A DNA stretch of 55,441 bases, taken from contig CAIRBH010000030.1 of assembly GCA_903876765.1 (NCBI GenBank), forward strand, positions 1 through 55,441, in the 5' to 3' direction. The notes beneath the pieces were generated by a model. That model saw nothing but the letters and a program-made list of their open reading frames with translations, was not told where the DNA came from and made no database searches. Origin of the DNA: an uncultured Pseudomonadota bacterium (GTDB taxonomy: Bacteria; Pseudomonadota; Gammaproteobacteria; Burkholderiales; Methylophilaceae). Of this stretch, positions 16,466 through 26,095 are shown one piece after another; position 1 is the stretch's first letter, and each line of letters starts with the position of its first letter. The position numbers and the translations under genes are program-made.

Positions 16466-17932
16466 TTAATTATTTACCGCTAGCATGTCGACAAATTGAT
16501 GCACTGGCGTGGCCTCTAGCTTAGCTTGGTCTAAACATAGCGCTAAAATATCTGCCTGTTTTTGAGTATCAAAGCGCCGAGCTAGGTTGGTTTTGAATTT
16601 TTTAACTAGCTCTGGTATGCCTTGTGCGCGGCGACGGCGGTGGCCTATTGGGTATTCCACGGCAATGTTGTCTGATTGGCTGCCATCTTTGAAAAATATT
16701 TGTATAGCATTGGCGATGGAGCGTTTTTCAGGGTCGTGATAATCAGCCGTGTAGCTTGCTTTTTCTATACAAGTCATTTTTGCGCGAATTGCGTCAATTC
16801 GTGGGTCTGCAGCTGCCGCGTCTTCATAGTCTTGTGCAGTTAAGTTGCCTTTTAATAAACCAATAGTGGCCATGTATTGTATGCAGTGGTCACGGTCTGC
16901 TGGGTTATCCAGCGGGCCAGTTTTGTCAATAATGCGTATGGCTGATTCGTGCGTGGTAATCACAATTTTTTCAATTTGGCCAATTTGTTCTAGCGTTTGT
17001 AGTTTGCTAGCTACTTGTGCATGAAGCTGAATGGCGCATTCCACCGCAGTTTGCGCGTGGAACTCAGCAGGGAATGAGATTTTAAACAAGACTTGTTCCA
17101 TCACGTATGAGCCATAACTACGTTGAAATTTAAAGGCATTACCCTTAAATAGCACGTCATAAAAGCCCCATGTTTTGGCTGTCAGTGCCGATGGGTAGCC
17201 CATTTCGCCTTGCAGTGTCATCCAAGCTAGTCTGACTGCACGACTGGTGGCATCACCCGCCGCCCACGATTTGCGCGAGCCAGTATTTGGTGAGTGGCGA
17301 TAAGTTCTTAGACTTTGGCCATCAACAAAGGCATTAGACACCGCGTTGATGATGTCTTCTTTATTGCCGCCTAGCAACTTTGTAACGACTGCAGTCGAGG
17401 CGATTTTAACCAAAATCACATGATCTAAACCTACCCGATTAAAACTGTTTTCGAGGGCTAATACACCTTGAATCTCATGCGCTTTAATCATGGCGGTCAA
17501 TACATCTTTGATGGTCAGTGGCGCTTTGCCTGCAGCGATATTTTTACGCGATAAATAATCTGCGCTGGCTAAGATGCCACCTAAATTATCTGAGGGATGG
17601 CCCCATTCAGCCGCTAACCAAGTGTCGTTAAAGTCTAACCAACGTATCATGGCGCCAATATTAAAAGCGGCGAGGATTGGGTCTAGCTGAAAATTAGTCC
17701 CTGGCACTTTTGCACCATTGGGCACTACCGTGCCAGCAATCACTGGCCCCAATAATTTGGTGCAAGCAGGGTAGTCTAATGCTTCAAAGCCACAGCCTAG
17801 CGTGTCCATTAAGCAATTGCGTGCGGTATCAAATGCTTCGGAAGATTGAATTTCGTAATCAGCCACATAATTGGCGATATCGACAATCACTTGGTCTGGG
17901 GCAGGGCGAACGTTTGAAATGTGTGCGGACAT
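16466..17932 (-). CDS. prpD: 2-methylcitrate dehydratase
   Basis: This 488-residue protein is the usual length for PrpD, a cofactor-free MmgE/PrpD-family enzyme. It dehydrates 2-methylcitrate to 2-methyl-cis-aconitate in the cytosol. Family blocks visible include [33 protein letters not shown] near residue 100 and [15 protein letters not shown]. The aconitase that would rehydrate the product is AcnB, encoded at 33928. It is the last gene of the six-gene minus-strand operon and lies 43 bp after prpC. Confidence 0.95.
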   Translation of the reverse strand: MSAHISNVRPAPDQVIVDIANYVADYEIQSSEAFDTARNCLMDTLGCGFEALDYPACTKLLGPVIAGTVVPNGAKVPGTNFQLDPILAAFNIGAMIRWLDFNDTWLAAEWGHPSDNLGGILASADYLSRKNIAAGKAPLTIKDVLTAMIKAHEIQGVLALENSFNRVGLDHVILVKIASTAVVTKLLGGNKEDIINAVSNAFVDGQSLRTYRHSPNTGSRKSWAAGDATSRAVRLAWMTLQGEMGYPSALTAKTWGFYDVLFKGNAFKFQRSYGSYVMEQVLFKISFPAEFHAQTAVECAIQLHAQVASKLQTLEQIGQIEKIVITTHESAIRIIDKTGPLDNPADRDHCIQYMATIGLLKGNLTAQDYEDAAAADPRIDAIRAKMTCIEKASYTADYHDPEKRSIANAIQIFFKDGSQSDNIAVEYPIGHRRRRAQGIPELVKKFKTNLARRFDTQKQADILALCLDQAKLEATPVHQFVDMLAVNN

Positions 17933-17975
17933 ATTTAAAAAAACCTCTAATTGTATGAATTGAATTTAGTGATAT

Positions 17976-19136
17976 TTATCTTTGGCTAAGCGGAACATAA
18001 GGTCGGTTATCTGGACCTGTGTATTCGGCATTGGGTCGAATAATTTTGTTGTCTATGCGTTGTTCTATGACATGAGCAACCCAGCCTGTGGTGCGTGAAA
18101 TGACAAATATGGGCGTGAACATGCCAGTGGGAATGCCCATCATGTGATAGCTAGAGGCGCTGTACCAATCTAAATTAGGGAACATTTTTTTCTCGCGCCA
18201 CATCACCGCTTCTATGCGAGATGAAACGTCAAATAGGGTCATATTGCCTGCGTCTGCACATAGTTTGCGGCTGACTTCTTTGATGGATTCATTTCTTGGG
18301 TCAGCGATGGTGTACACCGGGTGACCAAAGCCTATGATAATTTCTTTGTTAGCCATTCTTTGTAAAATATCCGCTTCTGCCTCATCGGCGGTTTGGTAGC
18401 GTTCGATAATTTCCATGGCCGCTTCATTAGCGCCGCCGTGTTTTGCGCCACGTAATGCGCCTATCGCCCCAGTGATGCAAGAATACATGTCAGATAATGT
18501 GCCAGCAATAACCCGTCCAGCAAAGGTGGAGGCGTTAAACTCGTGTTCTGCATAAAGTACCAGTGAGGTATTCATTGCTTGAATATGCAATGGGCTAGGC
18601 GCTTTGCCATGCAATACGTGTAAAAAGTGCGCAGCAATACTGTCATCATCTGTCACCACATCCACACGTTTGCCGCTGTGGCTAAAGTGGTACCAATACA
18701 GCAAAATAGAGCCAAAGCATGAAATTAAGCGATCGCCCAAATCTTGCGCGGCTGCCGTATTGCGGTTGGCAACTTCTGGCTCTAAAGTGCCTAGCATGGC
18801 GCAACCTGTGCGCATCACATCCATTGGGTGAGTGTTTTTTGGTATTTGTTCTAGAACGGTTTTAAGAGCGGCCGGTAAATCGCGCAGTGTTTTTAGTTTT
18901 GCATGATAGGTTGCTAATTGTGTTTTATTGGGCAGTTCGCCATGTATCAGCAAGTAAGCGACTTCTTCAAATGTAGCATGTTTGGCCAGCTCGGTAATAT
19001 CGTAGCCACGATAGTGCAAATCGTTGCCGGTATGTCCCACCGTACAAATTGAGGTAGAACCAGCGGAAACGCCAGCCAGCGCCACGCCTTTTTTCTTTTT
19101 TGGCGCTTCTTCAAGGTTTTGCGCAGGTGAATTCAT
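17976..19136 (-). CDS. prpC: 2-methylcitrate synthase
   Basis: This 386-residue citrate-synthase-family enzyme condenses propionyl-CoA with oxaloacetate. The short length and the N-terminal [20 protein letters not shown]...LHYRGYDI are typical of PrpC rather than GltA. Catalytic blocks are visible: [18 protein letters not shown] with the catalytic His, and the late Asp region [26 protein letters not shown]. No gltA is present in the window, so PrpC could also supply some citrate synthase activity. It starts 2 bp after the prpB stop. Confidence 0.95.
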   Translation of the reverse strand: MNSPAQNLEEAPKKKKGVALAGVSAGSTSICTVGHTGNDLHYRGYDITELAKHATFEEVAYLLIHGELPNKTQLATYHAKLKTLRDLPAALKTVLEQIPKNTHPMDVMRTGCAMLGTLEPEVANRNTAAAQDLGDRLISCFGSILLYWYHFSHSGKRVDVVTDDDSIAAHFLHVLHGKAPSPLHIQAMNTSLVLYAEHEFNASTFAGRVIAGTLSDMYSCITGAIGALRGAKHGGANEAAMEIIERYQTADEAEADILQRMANKEIIIGFGHPVYTIADPRNESIKEVSRKLCADAGNMTLFDVSSRIEAVMWREKKMFPNLDWYSASSYHMMGIPTGMFTPIFVISRTTGWVAHVIEQRIDNKIIRPNAEYTGPDNRPYVPLSQR

Positions 19137-19138
19137 GA

Positions 19139-20023
19139 CTACTTTTCTCCTTTAAATAATTCATCCAGCTTTTGTTCGAAAGCGTGGTAGCCCAAGTTTT
19201 CATAGAGCTCAGCACGGGTTTGCATTAAACCAATCACATTTTTTTGAGTGCCATCTTTACGCATGGCTTGATACACGGTAAGCGCCGCTTGATTCATGGC
19301 GCGGAACGCAGAGAGCGGGTACAGCACCATGCTGACATCTGCCCCAGCCAATTCATCCACAGTAAATAATGGCGTGCTGCCGAACTCGGTAATATTGGCC
19401 AGTACGGGCACTTTCACTGCGGCAGCAAATTGTTTGTACATAGTCAGTTCTGTCATGGCTTCAGGAAATATCATGTCAGCTCCTGCTTCTACGCAGGCAC
19501 AAGCTCTATCCATGGCTGATTGCAGACCTTCTACGGCCAATGCGTCAGTACGCGCCATCACCACAAAGTCGGCATAAGGTTTGGCGTCAACTGCGGCTTT
19601 CACCCGGTCAACCATCTCCGCTAAGCTGACAATCGATTTGTTAGGCCGATGACCGCAGCGCTTAGCGCTGACTTGGTCCTCAATATGAATGGCCGCCGCA
19701 CCTGCTTTAGCCACACTTTTTACGCTGCGGGCGATGTTGAATGCGCCACCCCAGCCTGTATCAATATCGACAAGTAATGGCGTATCGACCGCGTCGGTAA
19801 TACGTCTGACATCAATCAACACGTCTTCTAAACTAGAAATGCCTAAATCTGGCAAGCCTAGTGAGCCAGCTGCCACTCCGCCGCCAGATAAATAGAGCGC
19901 TTTAAAGCCAGTTTGTGTGGCGAGCATGGCATGATAGGCATTGATTGCACCGATAATTTGTAGTGGTTTTTCGGCTTTAAGTGCCGCGCGAAAACGTGCG
20001 CCAGCGGTAGCTCTTTGTGTCAT
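19139..20023 (-). CDS. prpB: 2-methylisocitrate lyase
   Basis: This 294-residue isocitrate-lyase-superfamily enzyme cleaves 2-methylisocitrate to pyruvate and succinate. The diagnostic KRCGH motif with the catalytic Cys is visible near residue 122, and metal-binding DIDTGWGG and IEDQ precede it. It lies 28 bp after the Mcl-like lyase gene and is immediately followed by prpC. Confidence 0.95.
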   Translation of the reverse strand: MTQRATAGARFRAALKAEKPLQIIGAINAYHAMLATQTGFKALYLSGGGVAAGSLGLPDLGISSLEDVLIDVRRITDAVDTPLLVDIDTGWGGAFNIARSVKSVAKAGAAAIHIEDQVSAKRCGHRPNKSIVSLAEMVDRVKAAVDAKPYADFVVMARTDALAVEGLQSAMDRACACVEAGADMIFPEAMTELTMYKQFAAAVKVPVLANITEFGSTPLFTVDELAGADVSMVLYPLSAFRAMNQAALTVYQAMRKDGTQKNVIGLMQTRAELYENLGYHAFEQKLDELFKGEK

Positions 20024-20051
20024 ATTAAATACCTAAAAAATAAACTGAAAA

Positions 20052-21053
20052 TTAGCTAAAAAATGCCTGCATGGCATCGGCTTGTATGACCACTTTGGTC
20101 AATTTGGCTTTTTGTAAAATTTCCCAAAAATAGCGGTATGTGGCTCGATCGTGCAGCTCGCCATCATATTGTATGGGCCCCCAGTCGGCTTTTTGGGCGG
20201 CTAGTAGAATATTCGCGCCATCTTGCACCTCATCAAAATTCGGTTTCATGGCATTGACTATCGCTTCAATTTGCGTGGGATAAATGCTCCACATGCGTAA
20301 AAAGCCAAATTCATTGCGCGCGCGTGAGGCGTCGGCATAGGTGGTTTCTACATTTTTAAGGTCCAGCGTCACGTTATGTGCAGGCACTACGCCATTGGCC
20401 AGTGCGGCGGCGACTAACTCCGCCTTGGCGCGTGCTAATAATCTATGCTCAAATTGCCCAGGGCTGCGCATGGCCGAGGCAGGAATAGCGCCGTGATGGC
20501 CACTGACAAAATCCATTAAGCCAAAATCTAATACTTGTAGCCAAGGTAGTGTGGCGATTTCATGCACGGCTTTTAATGCGCCATGCGTTTCTATTAGGAT
20601 GTGTATTGGGATTTCACGCGTGATGCCATGAAAGGCCGCGACCTTTTGAATGTAAGCAATCATCTCTTGGGCTTGGGCGTAACTGGTACATTTGGGGATA
20701 GTGATGTAACTTAAAACTTGACCAGCACCGCCGACTAAAATATCCACATCAAGCTTCCAAGCAGGGTGGGTGTAATCGTGAATGCGTGCACCTGCCATTT
20801 GATGCTTGTTCTCAGCGCTTGTGAGTAGACGTACTATCATGGCGGCATGGTCGCGTTCTTGGCCAGCTTGCGCGCCATCTTCACAATCACAAGTAATATC
20901 AAATACTGGCCCTAGCGTGTCTTGCATGGCCAGTGCCTTAAGAATTAATTTTTCACTTCCAGCAAAATGCTCACAAGATGGGATGATAGGAAAAGACTTT
21001 TCTCCGCCAAATAAGGCTAGGTTAGGGTGAACCAATTGTTGTGTTGTCGCCAT
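20052..21053 (-). CDS. HpcH/CitE-superfamily CoA-ester lyase, Mcl-like (malyl-/beta-methylmalyl-CoA lyase candidate)
   Basis: This 333-residue protein has the metal and substrate motifs of the superfamily: CDCEDGA near residue 55, ARIHD, ILIETHGAL and LDFGLMDFVSG. The length and the C-terminal DGELHDRATYRYF block recall the Chloroflexus malyl-CoA/beta-methylmalyl-CoA/citramalyl-CoA lyase more than E. coli CitE. The most likely reaction is (2R,3S)-beta-methylmalyl-CoA to glyoxylate plus propionyl-CoA, which suits its neighbours: mesaconyl-CoA hydratase upstream and the methylcitrate enzymes downstream. Substrate choice among C4/C5 CoA esters cannot be read from sequence. Confidence 0.75.
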   Translation of the reverse strand: MATTQQLVHPNLALFGGEKSFPIIPSCEHFAGSEKLILKALAMQDTLGPVFDITCDCEDGAQAGQERDHAAMIVRLLTSAENKHQMAGARIHDYTHPAWKLDVDILVGGAGQVLSYITIPKCTSYAQAQEMIAYIQKVAAFHGITREIPIHILIETHGALKAVHEIATLPWLQVLDFGLMDFVSGHHGAIPASAMRSPGQFEHRLLARAKAELVAAALANGVVPAHNVTLDLKNVETTYADASRARNEFGFLRMWSIYPTQIEAIVNAMKPNFDEVQDGANILLAAQKADWGPIQYDGELHDRATYRYFWEILQKAKLTKVVIQADAMQAFFS

Positions 21054-21074
21054 GATATTGTCCTAATACTTAAA

Positions 21075-22166
21075 TTAAAATGGTTTGCGTGGCATAAGCA
21101 CGGTGTAATCTAGGTCTAGCACCACGTTGGGGTGATAGGATTTATTTTCGCCATAATTGACATGGGTGCTAGAGAGCGATGTGGCTGGTATATTTTTGAT
21201 ACCCACCATGCGCAGTCTGACGGCTGCAACGTCAACCCGATTGGGAATTAGCCATTTATCTAGCACTTCTGACCAAGTAAAAATAGTGTCATCGCCAAAA
21301 GTTGGGTTGCAGTGCGTGCCAGCATTAATAGCTGCTATGGTCAGGGCATTTTCTAGCCCATCGTGAGACAGTGCGCGACACAGCGAAATAATGTGGCCGC
21401 CATACATGAGTCGCCGCCCAAACGCCGTTTGCTTCATCATCACATCATCAAAATGTAGGCGTGCATTGTTTTGATAGAGTTTGGTGGCTAAGGTGTGGTC
21501 GCTGTCGTTAATCGTCATGCCTGCTGGATGATTAATGCGCTCGCCTATGGTGTAGTCGTCCCACAAGTATTGCCCGCCAGTATTAGCGGTGTTAAATTTT
21601 CTGGCATCTAAAAAGCTAGGTACGGCCAATTCGGTATTGGGCACAAAGCCTGATAGCTTGGGGATGACGGTTTCTGTGCTAGGTGCGTTGATGTTGTTTT
21701 TATGTACCATGACCCAGCGCACCCAAGACAGCACGGGCTGTTGCAACTGGTTAGTTGATACAGAGCGCACATAAGCGACACCAGATTTGCCGTTAGAATT
21801 TTGTTTAAGACCGATCACGGTTGAGCTGGTGCTCAGTGTGTCACCTATATAAACCGGGTGCAAAAATCGCACTTCAGCATAGCCTAAGTTAGCCACAGCG
21901 TTGACTGAGATGTCAGGCACGGTTTTACCAAAGGCAATATGAAAAGCAAGCAAATCGTCTACTGGCCTGGCGTTATAACCTAAAGATTGGGCGACAGTAT
22001 CAGCCGAGTGCAGCACTTGTCTGGCACCCGTTAGTGCGATGTATAAAGCTACTTCGCCTTCGCCTATGGTGCGTGGCGTGGCGTGATGTATCACTTGATT
22101 GAGGGCAAAATCCTCAAAAAAATTGCCGCTACTGATTTTGTTAGTAGTATTCACGTTGCTAGGCAT
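21075..22166 (-). CDS. mch: Mesaconyl-CoA hydratase (beta-methylmalyl-CoA dehydratase)
   Basis: This 363-residue protein has tandem hot-dog MaoC-like domains. N-terminal blocks FFEDFALNQVIHHATPRTIGEGEVALYIAL, DDLLAFHIAFGKTVPDISVNAVANLGYAEVRFLHPVY and IGLKQNSNGKSGV match what I recall of proteobacterial Mch of the ethylmalonyl-CoA pathway. The second domain holds the hydratase-like NARLHFDD. It interconverts mesaconyl-CoA and beta-methylmalyl-CoA. It overlaps the CitE-like gene upstream by 8 bp. Ethylmalonyl-CoA genes ccr, ecm and mcd are not in the window, so the source of mesaconyl-CoA is open. Confidence 0.85.
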   Translation of the reverse strand: MPSNVNTTNKISSGNFFEDFALNQVIHHATPRTIGEGEVALYIALTGARQVLHSADTVAQSLGYNARPVDDLLAFHIAFGKTVPDISVNAVANLGYAEVRFLHPVYIGDTLSTSSTVIGLKQNSNGKSGVAYVRSVSTNQLQQPVLSWVRWVMVHKNNINAPSTETVIPKLSGFVPNTELAVPSFLDARKFNTANTGGQYLWDDYTIGERINHPAGMTINDSDHTLATKLYQNNARLHFDDVMMKQTAFGRRLMYGGHIISLCRALSHDGLENALTIAAINAGTHCNPTFGDDTIFTWSEVLDKWLIPNRVDVAAVRLRMVGIKNIPATSLSSTHVNYGENKSYHPNVVLDLDYTVLMPRKPF

Positions 22167-23040
22167 GGCTGGCTTCCAAAGTTGTAATCATATCGTTGAG
22201 TTTTAATAAGCGCTCAGCGGCTCTGACGTGATGGCGCTCTACTAGTTTGTCATTGACGACGACGGTGCCTTTACCCATTTTATTGGCGGCTTTTAATGCG
22301 ACAATAATTTCACGTGCATGGGTCACTTCACTGGCTTGTGGGCGATAGGCATCATTGCTGTAGGCTAGTTGCGCAGGGTGTACCAGTGATTTGCCATCAA
22401 AGCCCATGTCGCGCCCTAGTCGGCAAGCGTATTCAAAAGAGTGCATATTTTTGAAGTCACTGGTGATGCCGTCAACGACCGCATGACCATAAGCACGTGC
22501 CGCTAAAATCACCAGCGATAGTGAGGTAAGTAGTGCTGAGCGTTCATGTGTCACTCTGGCATGTAATTGTGAGTTTAAGTCTGAAGTGGCCATGACCATA
22601 CATACAATACGGTCAGACACGCTGGCAATTTCCTTGGCATTTAACACGGCAATCGGGCTTTCTATCATCACCATAATAGGCAAATGACTGCCACCAGCAG
22701 CATCTAATAATGACAGGGCGATTAGCACATCTTCTTTAGATTCAATATTGGGGAACAGCACGGCGTCAATTTTTGTCTTGGCAATGGCTTTAATGTCGTC
22801 TTGGCCCCATTGTGAGATTAAATCGTTAACTCGCACCACGACTTCGCGTGAGCCATAGCCACCTTCGGTCACGGCACGTACTACGTTATCACGCGATTCT
22901 TCTTTACACTCAACTAAGACTGGATCACCTAAATCAAGTATCACTGAGTCGGCGTGCAAGGTTCTGGCGCGGTCGAGGTAGTGAGTGTTGCAGCCCGGCA
23001 CGTAAAGCATAGAGCGGCGTGGGCGATAATATAGCGTCAT
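22159..23040 (-). CDS. CitE-like CoA-ester lyase/thioesterase homologue with altered active-site motif
   Basis: This 293-residue protein is of classic CitE length. R (VVRVND), E (MIESPIAV) and D (ATSDLN) positions of the superfamily are kept, and FDGKSLVHPAQL is present. The usual DLED(S/A)V motif, however, reads LDLGDPV, so the conserved Glu is Gly. Homologues in the ethylmalonyl-CoA pathway include (3S)-malyl-CoA thioesterase, so this copy may hydrolyse rather than cleave its substrate. First gene of the operon, behind a strong promoter. It could instead have low or changed activity. Confidence 0.8.
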   Translation of the reverse strand: MTLYYRPRRSMLYVPGCNTHYLDRARTLHADSVILDLGDPVLVECKEESRDNVVRAVTEGGYGSREVVVRVNDLISQWGQDDIKAIAKTKIDAVLFPNIESKEDVLIALSLLDAAGGSHLPIMVMIESPIAVLNAKEIASVSDRIVCMVMATSDLNSQLHARVTHERSALLTSLSLVILAARAYGHAVVDGITSDFKNMHSFEYACRLGRDMGFDGKSLVHPAQLAYSNDAYRPQASEVTHAREIIVALKAANKMGKGTVVVNDKLVERHHVRAAERLLKLNDMITTLEASHA

Positions 23041-23091
23041 TCGAATCCCTTTATTTCATTGGTCTTTAATGTAACTTTTCAACTTGATTTG

Positions 23092-23121
23092 ATTATATAG
23101 AGAGAAAATCGAAACTGTCAA
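23092..23121 (-). promoter_or_regulatory. Promoter of the CitE-mch-mcl-prpBCD operon
   Basis: On the minus strand TTGACA (23121-23116) and TATAAT (23097-23092) are exact consensus hexamers with an 18-bp spacer, about 50 bp upstream of the first gene. The inverted repeat at 23124-23150 lies right beside the -35, so the operon is probably strong when not repressed, or activated by the adjacent regulator. Confidence 0.8.
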
Positions 23122-23123
23122 TC

Positions 23124-23150
23124 TATATCTTATGTCTTATATAAGATATA
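23124..23150. promoter_or_regulatory. Inverted-repeat operator candidate for the GntR regulator
   Basis: TATATCTTAT (23124-23133) and ATAAGATATA (23141-23150) form perfect 10-bp arms around a 7-bp spacer. Inside, TCTTATATAAGA (23135-23146) is a second perfect 12-bp palindrome, so the half-site CTTAT appears twice direct and once inverted. It lies between the two divergent -35 elements, an ideal place for one regulator to control both arms. Confidence 0.7.
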
Positions 23151-23156
23151 AAATGC

Positions 23157-23185
23157 TAGACTATTAAAAAATGGCATGATATAAA
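23157..23185 (+). promoter_or_regulatory. Promoter of gntR
   Basis: TAGACT (23157-23162) and TATAAA (23180-23185) lie 17 bp apart, four and five matches to consensus. The -35 begins 6 bp after the inverted repeat, which suggests autoregulation. Confidence 0.5.
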
Positions 23186-23257
23186 TAAGCCTAATACAGT
23201 TTGCTGTTCATTTGCTTACCGTTTAATTGTTGCTCAATATAGATGAGATAAAAAATC

Positions 23258-23995
23258 ATGATAGACAAACACTACAATTCACCAAGCTATAAGCCGCTTT
23301 ATGATCAGATTAAAGTATTGCTCACGCAAAGTTTGATTGGTGGTGAGTGGCGTCCAGGCGATATGATTCCAAGCGAAATTGAATTAGCTGGCCGTTATAA
23401 AGTCAGTCAAGGCACAGTCAGAAAAGCCATTGATGCCTTAGCGACAGAAAATATTTTGATACGCCGACAAGGTAAGGGCACATTTGTTGCCACCCATAGT
23501 GCCGAAGGCATGAAGTTGCGGTTTTTACGCTTAACTTCAGTCGATGGGCAAAAAGAACTGCTTAAAAATGAGTTTATTTCATGCACTAAAGGCAAGGCAG
23601 ATGCGCGTATGGGCCAGGTTCTTGATTTAAAAGCGGGCGCTTCCACCATAGAAATAAAACGTTTACTGACTTTTTCAGGTAGGCCACTTATTTTTGACCA
23701 CATCATTGTGCCAGCCGCCCCGTTTAAAGGCTTGAACGGCCAGCGTGTGGAAGATAATAACGGTTCTATGTATAGCATGTATGAATCAGAATTTGGTGTA
23801 CGCATGATACGTGCAGAAGAGCGTTTAAAAGCAGTGGCCGCAAAAGGTGAAGTGGCCAAGGACTTGGGTCTTAAAGAAAATGAGCCAATTTTAAGTATAG
23901 AGCGCGTGTCGTTTACTTATGGCGATAAGCCCATGGAATGGCGCTTAGGATTATGTGTGACAGATAACCATCATTATATGAACGAGCTTGAGTAG
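23258..23995 (+). CDS. GntR-family regulator, HutC subfamily (wHTH plus UTRA)
   Basis: This 245-residue protein has a winged-helix domain (about 10-80) carrying GDMIPSEIELAGRYKVSQGTVRKAIDALATENILIRRQGKGTFV, the GntR signature. Residues 90-245 form a UTRA ligand-binding domain. The likely effector is an intermediate of the pathway, such as 2-methylcitrate, methylisocitrate or propionyl-CoA, by analogy with other propionate regulators. It is transcribed away from the prp operon and upstream of maeB-sdh. The inverted repeat at 23124-23150 is the best operator candidate. Confidence 0.9.
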   Translation: MIDKHYNSPSYKPLYDQIKVLLTQSLIGGEWRPGDMIPSEIELAGRYKVSQGTVRKAIDALATENILIRRQGKGTFVATHSAEGMKLRFLRLTSVDGQKELLKNEFISCTKGKADARMGQVLDLKAGASTIEIKRLLTFSGRPLIFDHIIVPAAPFKGLNGQRVEDNNGSMYSMYESEFGVRMIRAEERLKAVAAKGEVAKDLGLKENEPILSIERVSFTYGDKPMEWRLGLCVTDNHHYMNELE

Positions 23996-24067
23996 GCTAA
24001 ATAAGCAAGCTTAGAGATAGCAGATAATTAATTACAGAATATACAAAAATTAAAAGAAGGTTAAAAA

Positions 24068-25276
24068 ATGGATGATTTGAAAAAGCGTGCTCTTGATTAC
24101 CATGAGTTTCCTAAACCAGGCAAACTCTCGGTCGAATCGTCTAAACCATGTGCTACGCAAGATGACTTGTCTCTAGCCTATACGCCTGGAGTTGCGGTGC
24201 CGGTGCGAGAAATTAATCGTGACCCAGCCAACGCCTATAAATACACCAATAAAGGCAATTTAGTGGCGGTAATTACCGATGGTACTGCGGTGTTGGGTTT
24301 AGGCAATATGGGCCCGCTAGCCAGCAAGCCCGTGATGGAAGGTAAGGCCGTTTTATTCAAACATTTTGCTGGTATAGATGTATTCGATATAGAGATTAAT
24401 GCGCCTAGCATAGAAGCTTTTATTGAAACGGTGGTCAATATCGCGCCAACTTTTGGCGGTATTAATTTAGAAGACATTGCCGCGCCACATTGTTTTAGGA
24501 TAGAAAATGAATTACGCGCACGATTAGATATTCCAGTGTTTCATGATGATCAGCATGGCACAGCGGTAATCGTGGCAGCGGCGTTATCTAATGCTTTAGA
24601 GCTGCAAGGTAAAACTTTAGCTAGCGCAAAAATTGTATTTTTAGGCGCTGGCGCAGCAGGTTGCTCTTGTGCCCGTTTACTAAAACTGATGGGTGCGACG
24701 AATATCACCATGGTGGATAAATCAGGCATATTAGATAGCGCGCGCAGCGATTTGCATGACAATAATCGCCATTTGGCGGTGCCACCTAGCAGCGCTAAAA
24801 CCTTAGCCGATGTGATGCCTGAGGCCGATGTATTTATTGGCGTTTCTGCAGCCAATGCCTTATCGCCAGATTTATTAAAACTGATGGCGGCAAAGCCCGT
24901 GGTATTTGCTTTGGCTAATCCTGACCCTGAAATATTGCCCAGTTTAGCCCATGCGGTGCGTGATGATATTTTAATGGCAACTGGTAGGTCAGATTTTCCT
25001 AATCAAGTGAATAATGCACTTTGTTTTCCTTACCTGTTCCGCGGAGCGCTGGATGCCAAGGCTAAGCAAATCACTGATGAAATGCAAATCGCCGCCGCAC
25101 ATGCCTTAGCTGCGCTAGCCCGTGAACCCGTGCCGGCCGATGTGCTTGCAGCTTATAACTTAACCAGTTTGAGTTTTGGCAAAGATTATATTATCCCCAA
25201 ACCCTTCGATAAACGCTTGTTGGCCTGCGTATCTGGTGCTGTGGCAGATGCGGCAAGATTACAACAAGCGCAATAA
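24068..25276 (+). CDS. maeB: NAD(P)-dependent malic enzyme
   Basis: This 402-residue malic enzyme decarboxylates malate to pyruvate. N-terminal YTPGVAVPVREI and GTAVLGLGNMGPLASKPVMEGKAVLFK are typical of the bacterial MaeB type. The catalytic DDQHGTAV and the nucleotide-binding GAGAAGCSCARLL follow. It lacks the phosphotransacetylase-like C-terminal domain found in long MaeB (about 760 residues). The AGAAGG site precedes the ATG. It provides an exit from malate produced by Sdh and fumarase. The next gene, sdhC, starts 2 bp after its stop. Confidence 0.92.
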   Translation: MDDLKKRALDYHEFPKPGKLSVESSKPCATQDDLSLAYTPGVAVPVREINRDPANAYKYTNKGNLVAVITDGTAVLGLGNMGPLASKPVMEGKAVLFKHFAGIDVFDIEINAPSIEAFIETVVNIAPTFGGINLEDIAAPHCFRIENELRARLDIPVFHDDQHGTAVIVAAALSNALELQGKTLASAKIVFLGAGAAGCSCARLLKLMGATNITMVDKSGILDSARSDLHDNNRHLAVPPSSAKTLADVMPEADVFIGVSAANALSPDLLKLMAAKPVVFALANPDPEILPSLAHAVRDDILMATGRSDFPNQVNNALCFPYLFRGALDAKAKQITDEMQIAAAHALAALAREPVPADVLAAYNLTSLSFGKDYIIPKPFDKRLLACVSGAVADAARLQQAQ

Positions 25277-25278
25277 AA

Positions 25279-25713
25279 GTGTCATTGACTATGCTAAATG
25301 ATTCATCACAAAACCAGTCAAAAGTGGGCCTAACCAAAGCGCAAAAACCACGGCCTAAAAATCTTAATTTATTGACCATACGCTTGCCGATTAATGCGCT
25401 GGTGTCTATTTTGCATAGGGCAACAGGCTGTATATTATTTCTCATCCTGCCTGTCATTTTGCTGCTTTTGCAATGGTCACTTAGTTCGGCGGCAAATTTT
25501 GAAACAGTCGTTGCCATTTTGCATTCGCCGCTCATCAAGCTGATGTTACTTGGTTTAGGCTGGGCTTTTTCCCATCATTTTTTTGCTGGCATACGTCATT
25601 TAGCTATGGATGTGCATTGGATGACAAGCCTGATGAAAGCCCGCTATACCAGTAAAGTGGTGTTAGTGCTGGGGGCACTGGCAACTTTATTATTGGCGAT
25701 TAAATTATGGTGA
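25279..25713 (+). CDS. sdhC: Succinate dehydrogenase cytochrome b556 subunit
   Basis: This is a 144-residue membrane anchor subunit with three transmembrane helices. ISILHRATG-type motif (VSILHRATGC) near residue 45 and SHHFFAGIRHLAMD near residue 95, with heme-ligand and quinone-site histidines, are typical. The GTG start at 25279 lies 2 bp after maeB. ATG 25291 is an alternative, and the N-terminal 35 residues are polar either way. It forms complex II with SdhD, SdhA and SdhB. Confidence 0.92.
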   Translation: MSLTMLNDSSQNQSKVGLTKAQKPRPKNLNLLTIRLPINALVSILHRATGCILFLILPVILLLLQWSLSSAANFETVVAILHSPLIKLMLLGLGWAFSHHFFAGIRHLAMDVHWMTSLMKARYTSKVVLVLGALATLLLAIKLW

Positions 25714-25720
25714 TGGTCTT

Positions 25721-26065
25721 ATGCTGATAGAACTTTTAACCAAGCGCTACCCTGGTATGCGTGCTTGGCTAACGCAGCGCTTAAGTGGGCTGGTGATGGC
25801 AATTTATAGCGTACTTGCTTTGGGGCGTTTCTTACTATTGCAGCCCACTTATTATGAAGCTTGGCTAGATTTTTTTAGGCCTTGGTGGTGGCGTCTAGCA
25901 AGCTTGCTTTTTTGGATAAGTTTGTCGATACACGCTTGGTTAGGCATACGTGATGTACTCAAAGATTACGTGCCAAATGCCAATCTACGTGGCGTATTAA
26001 TTAAGTTATTAGTCGTAGTGCTTTGGCTATATTTGGCCTGGGCAACTTACTTGCTTTTTGGTTAA
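25721..26065 (+). CDS. sdhD: Succinate dehydrogenase membrane anchor subunit
   Basis: This 114-residue protein has three hydrophobic helices. The quinone/heme motif SIHAWLGIRDVLKDY near residue 70 is the SdhD signature (H...G......DY). The start follows sdhC by 7 bp. It anchors SdhAB and takes part in ubiquinone reduction. Confidence 0.92.
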   Translation: MLIELLTKRYPGMRAWLTQRLSGLVMAIYSVLALGRFLLLQPTYYEAWLDFFRPWWWRLASLLFWISLSIHAWLGIRDVLKDYVPNANLRGVLIKLLVVVLWLYLAWATYLLFG

Positions 26066-26095
26066 TTTTAAATTTTATTAAAGGTTTAATTGCTT

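Noticed and set aside
20052-23040. Citrate lyase operon (citDEF)
   Set aside because: There is no acyl-carrier CitD or CitF and the neighbours are mesaconyl-CoA hydratase and methylcitrate enzymes, so the CitE-like genes belong to CoA-ester metabolism.
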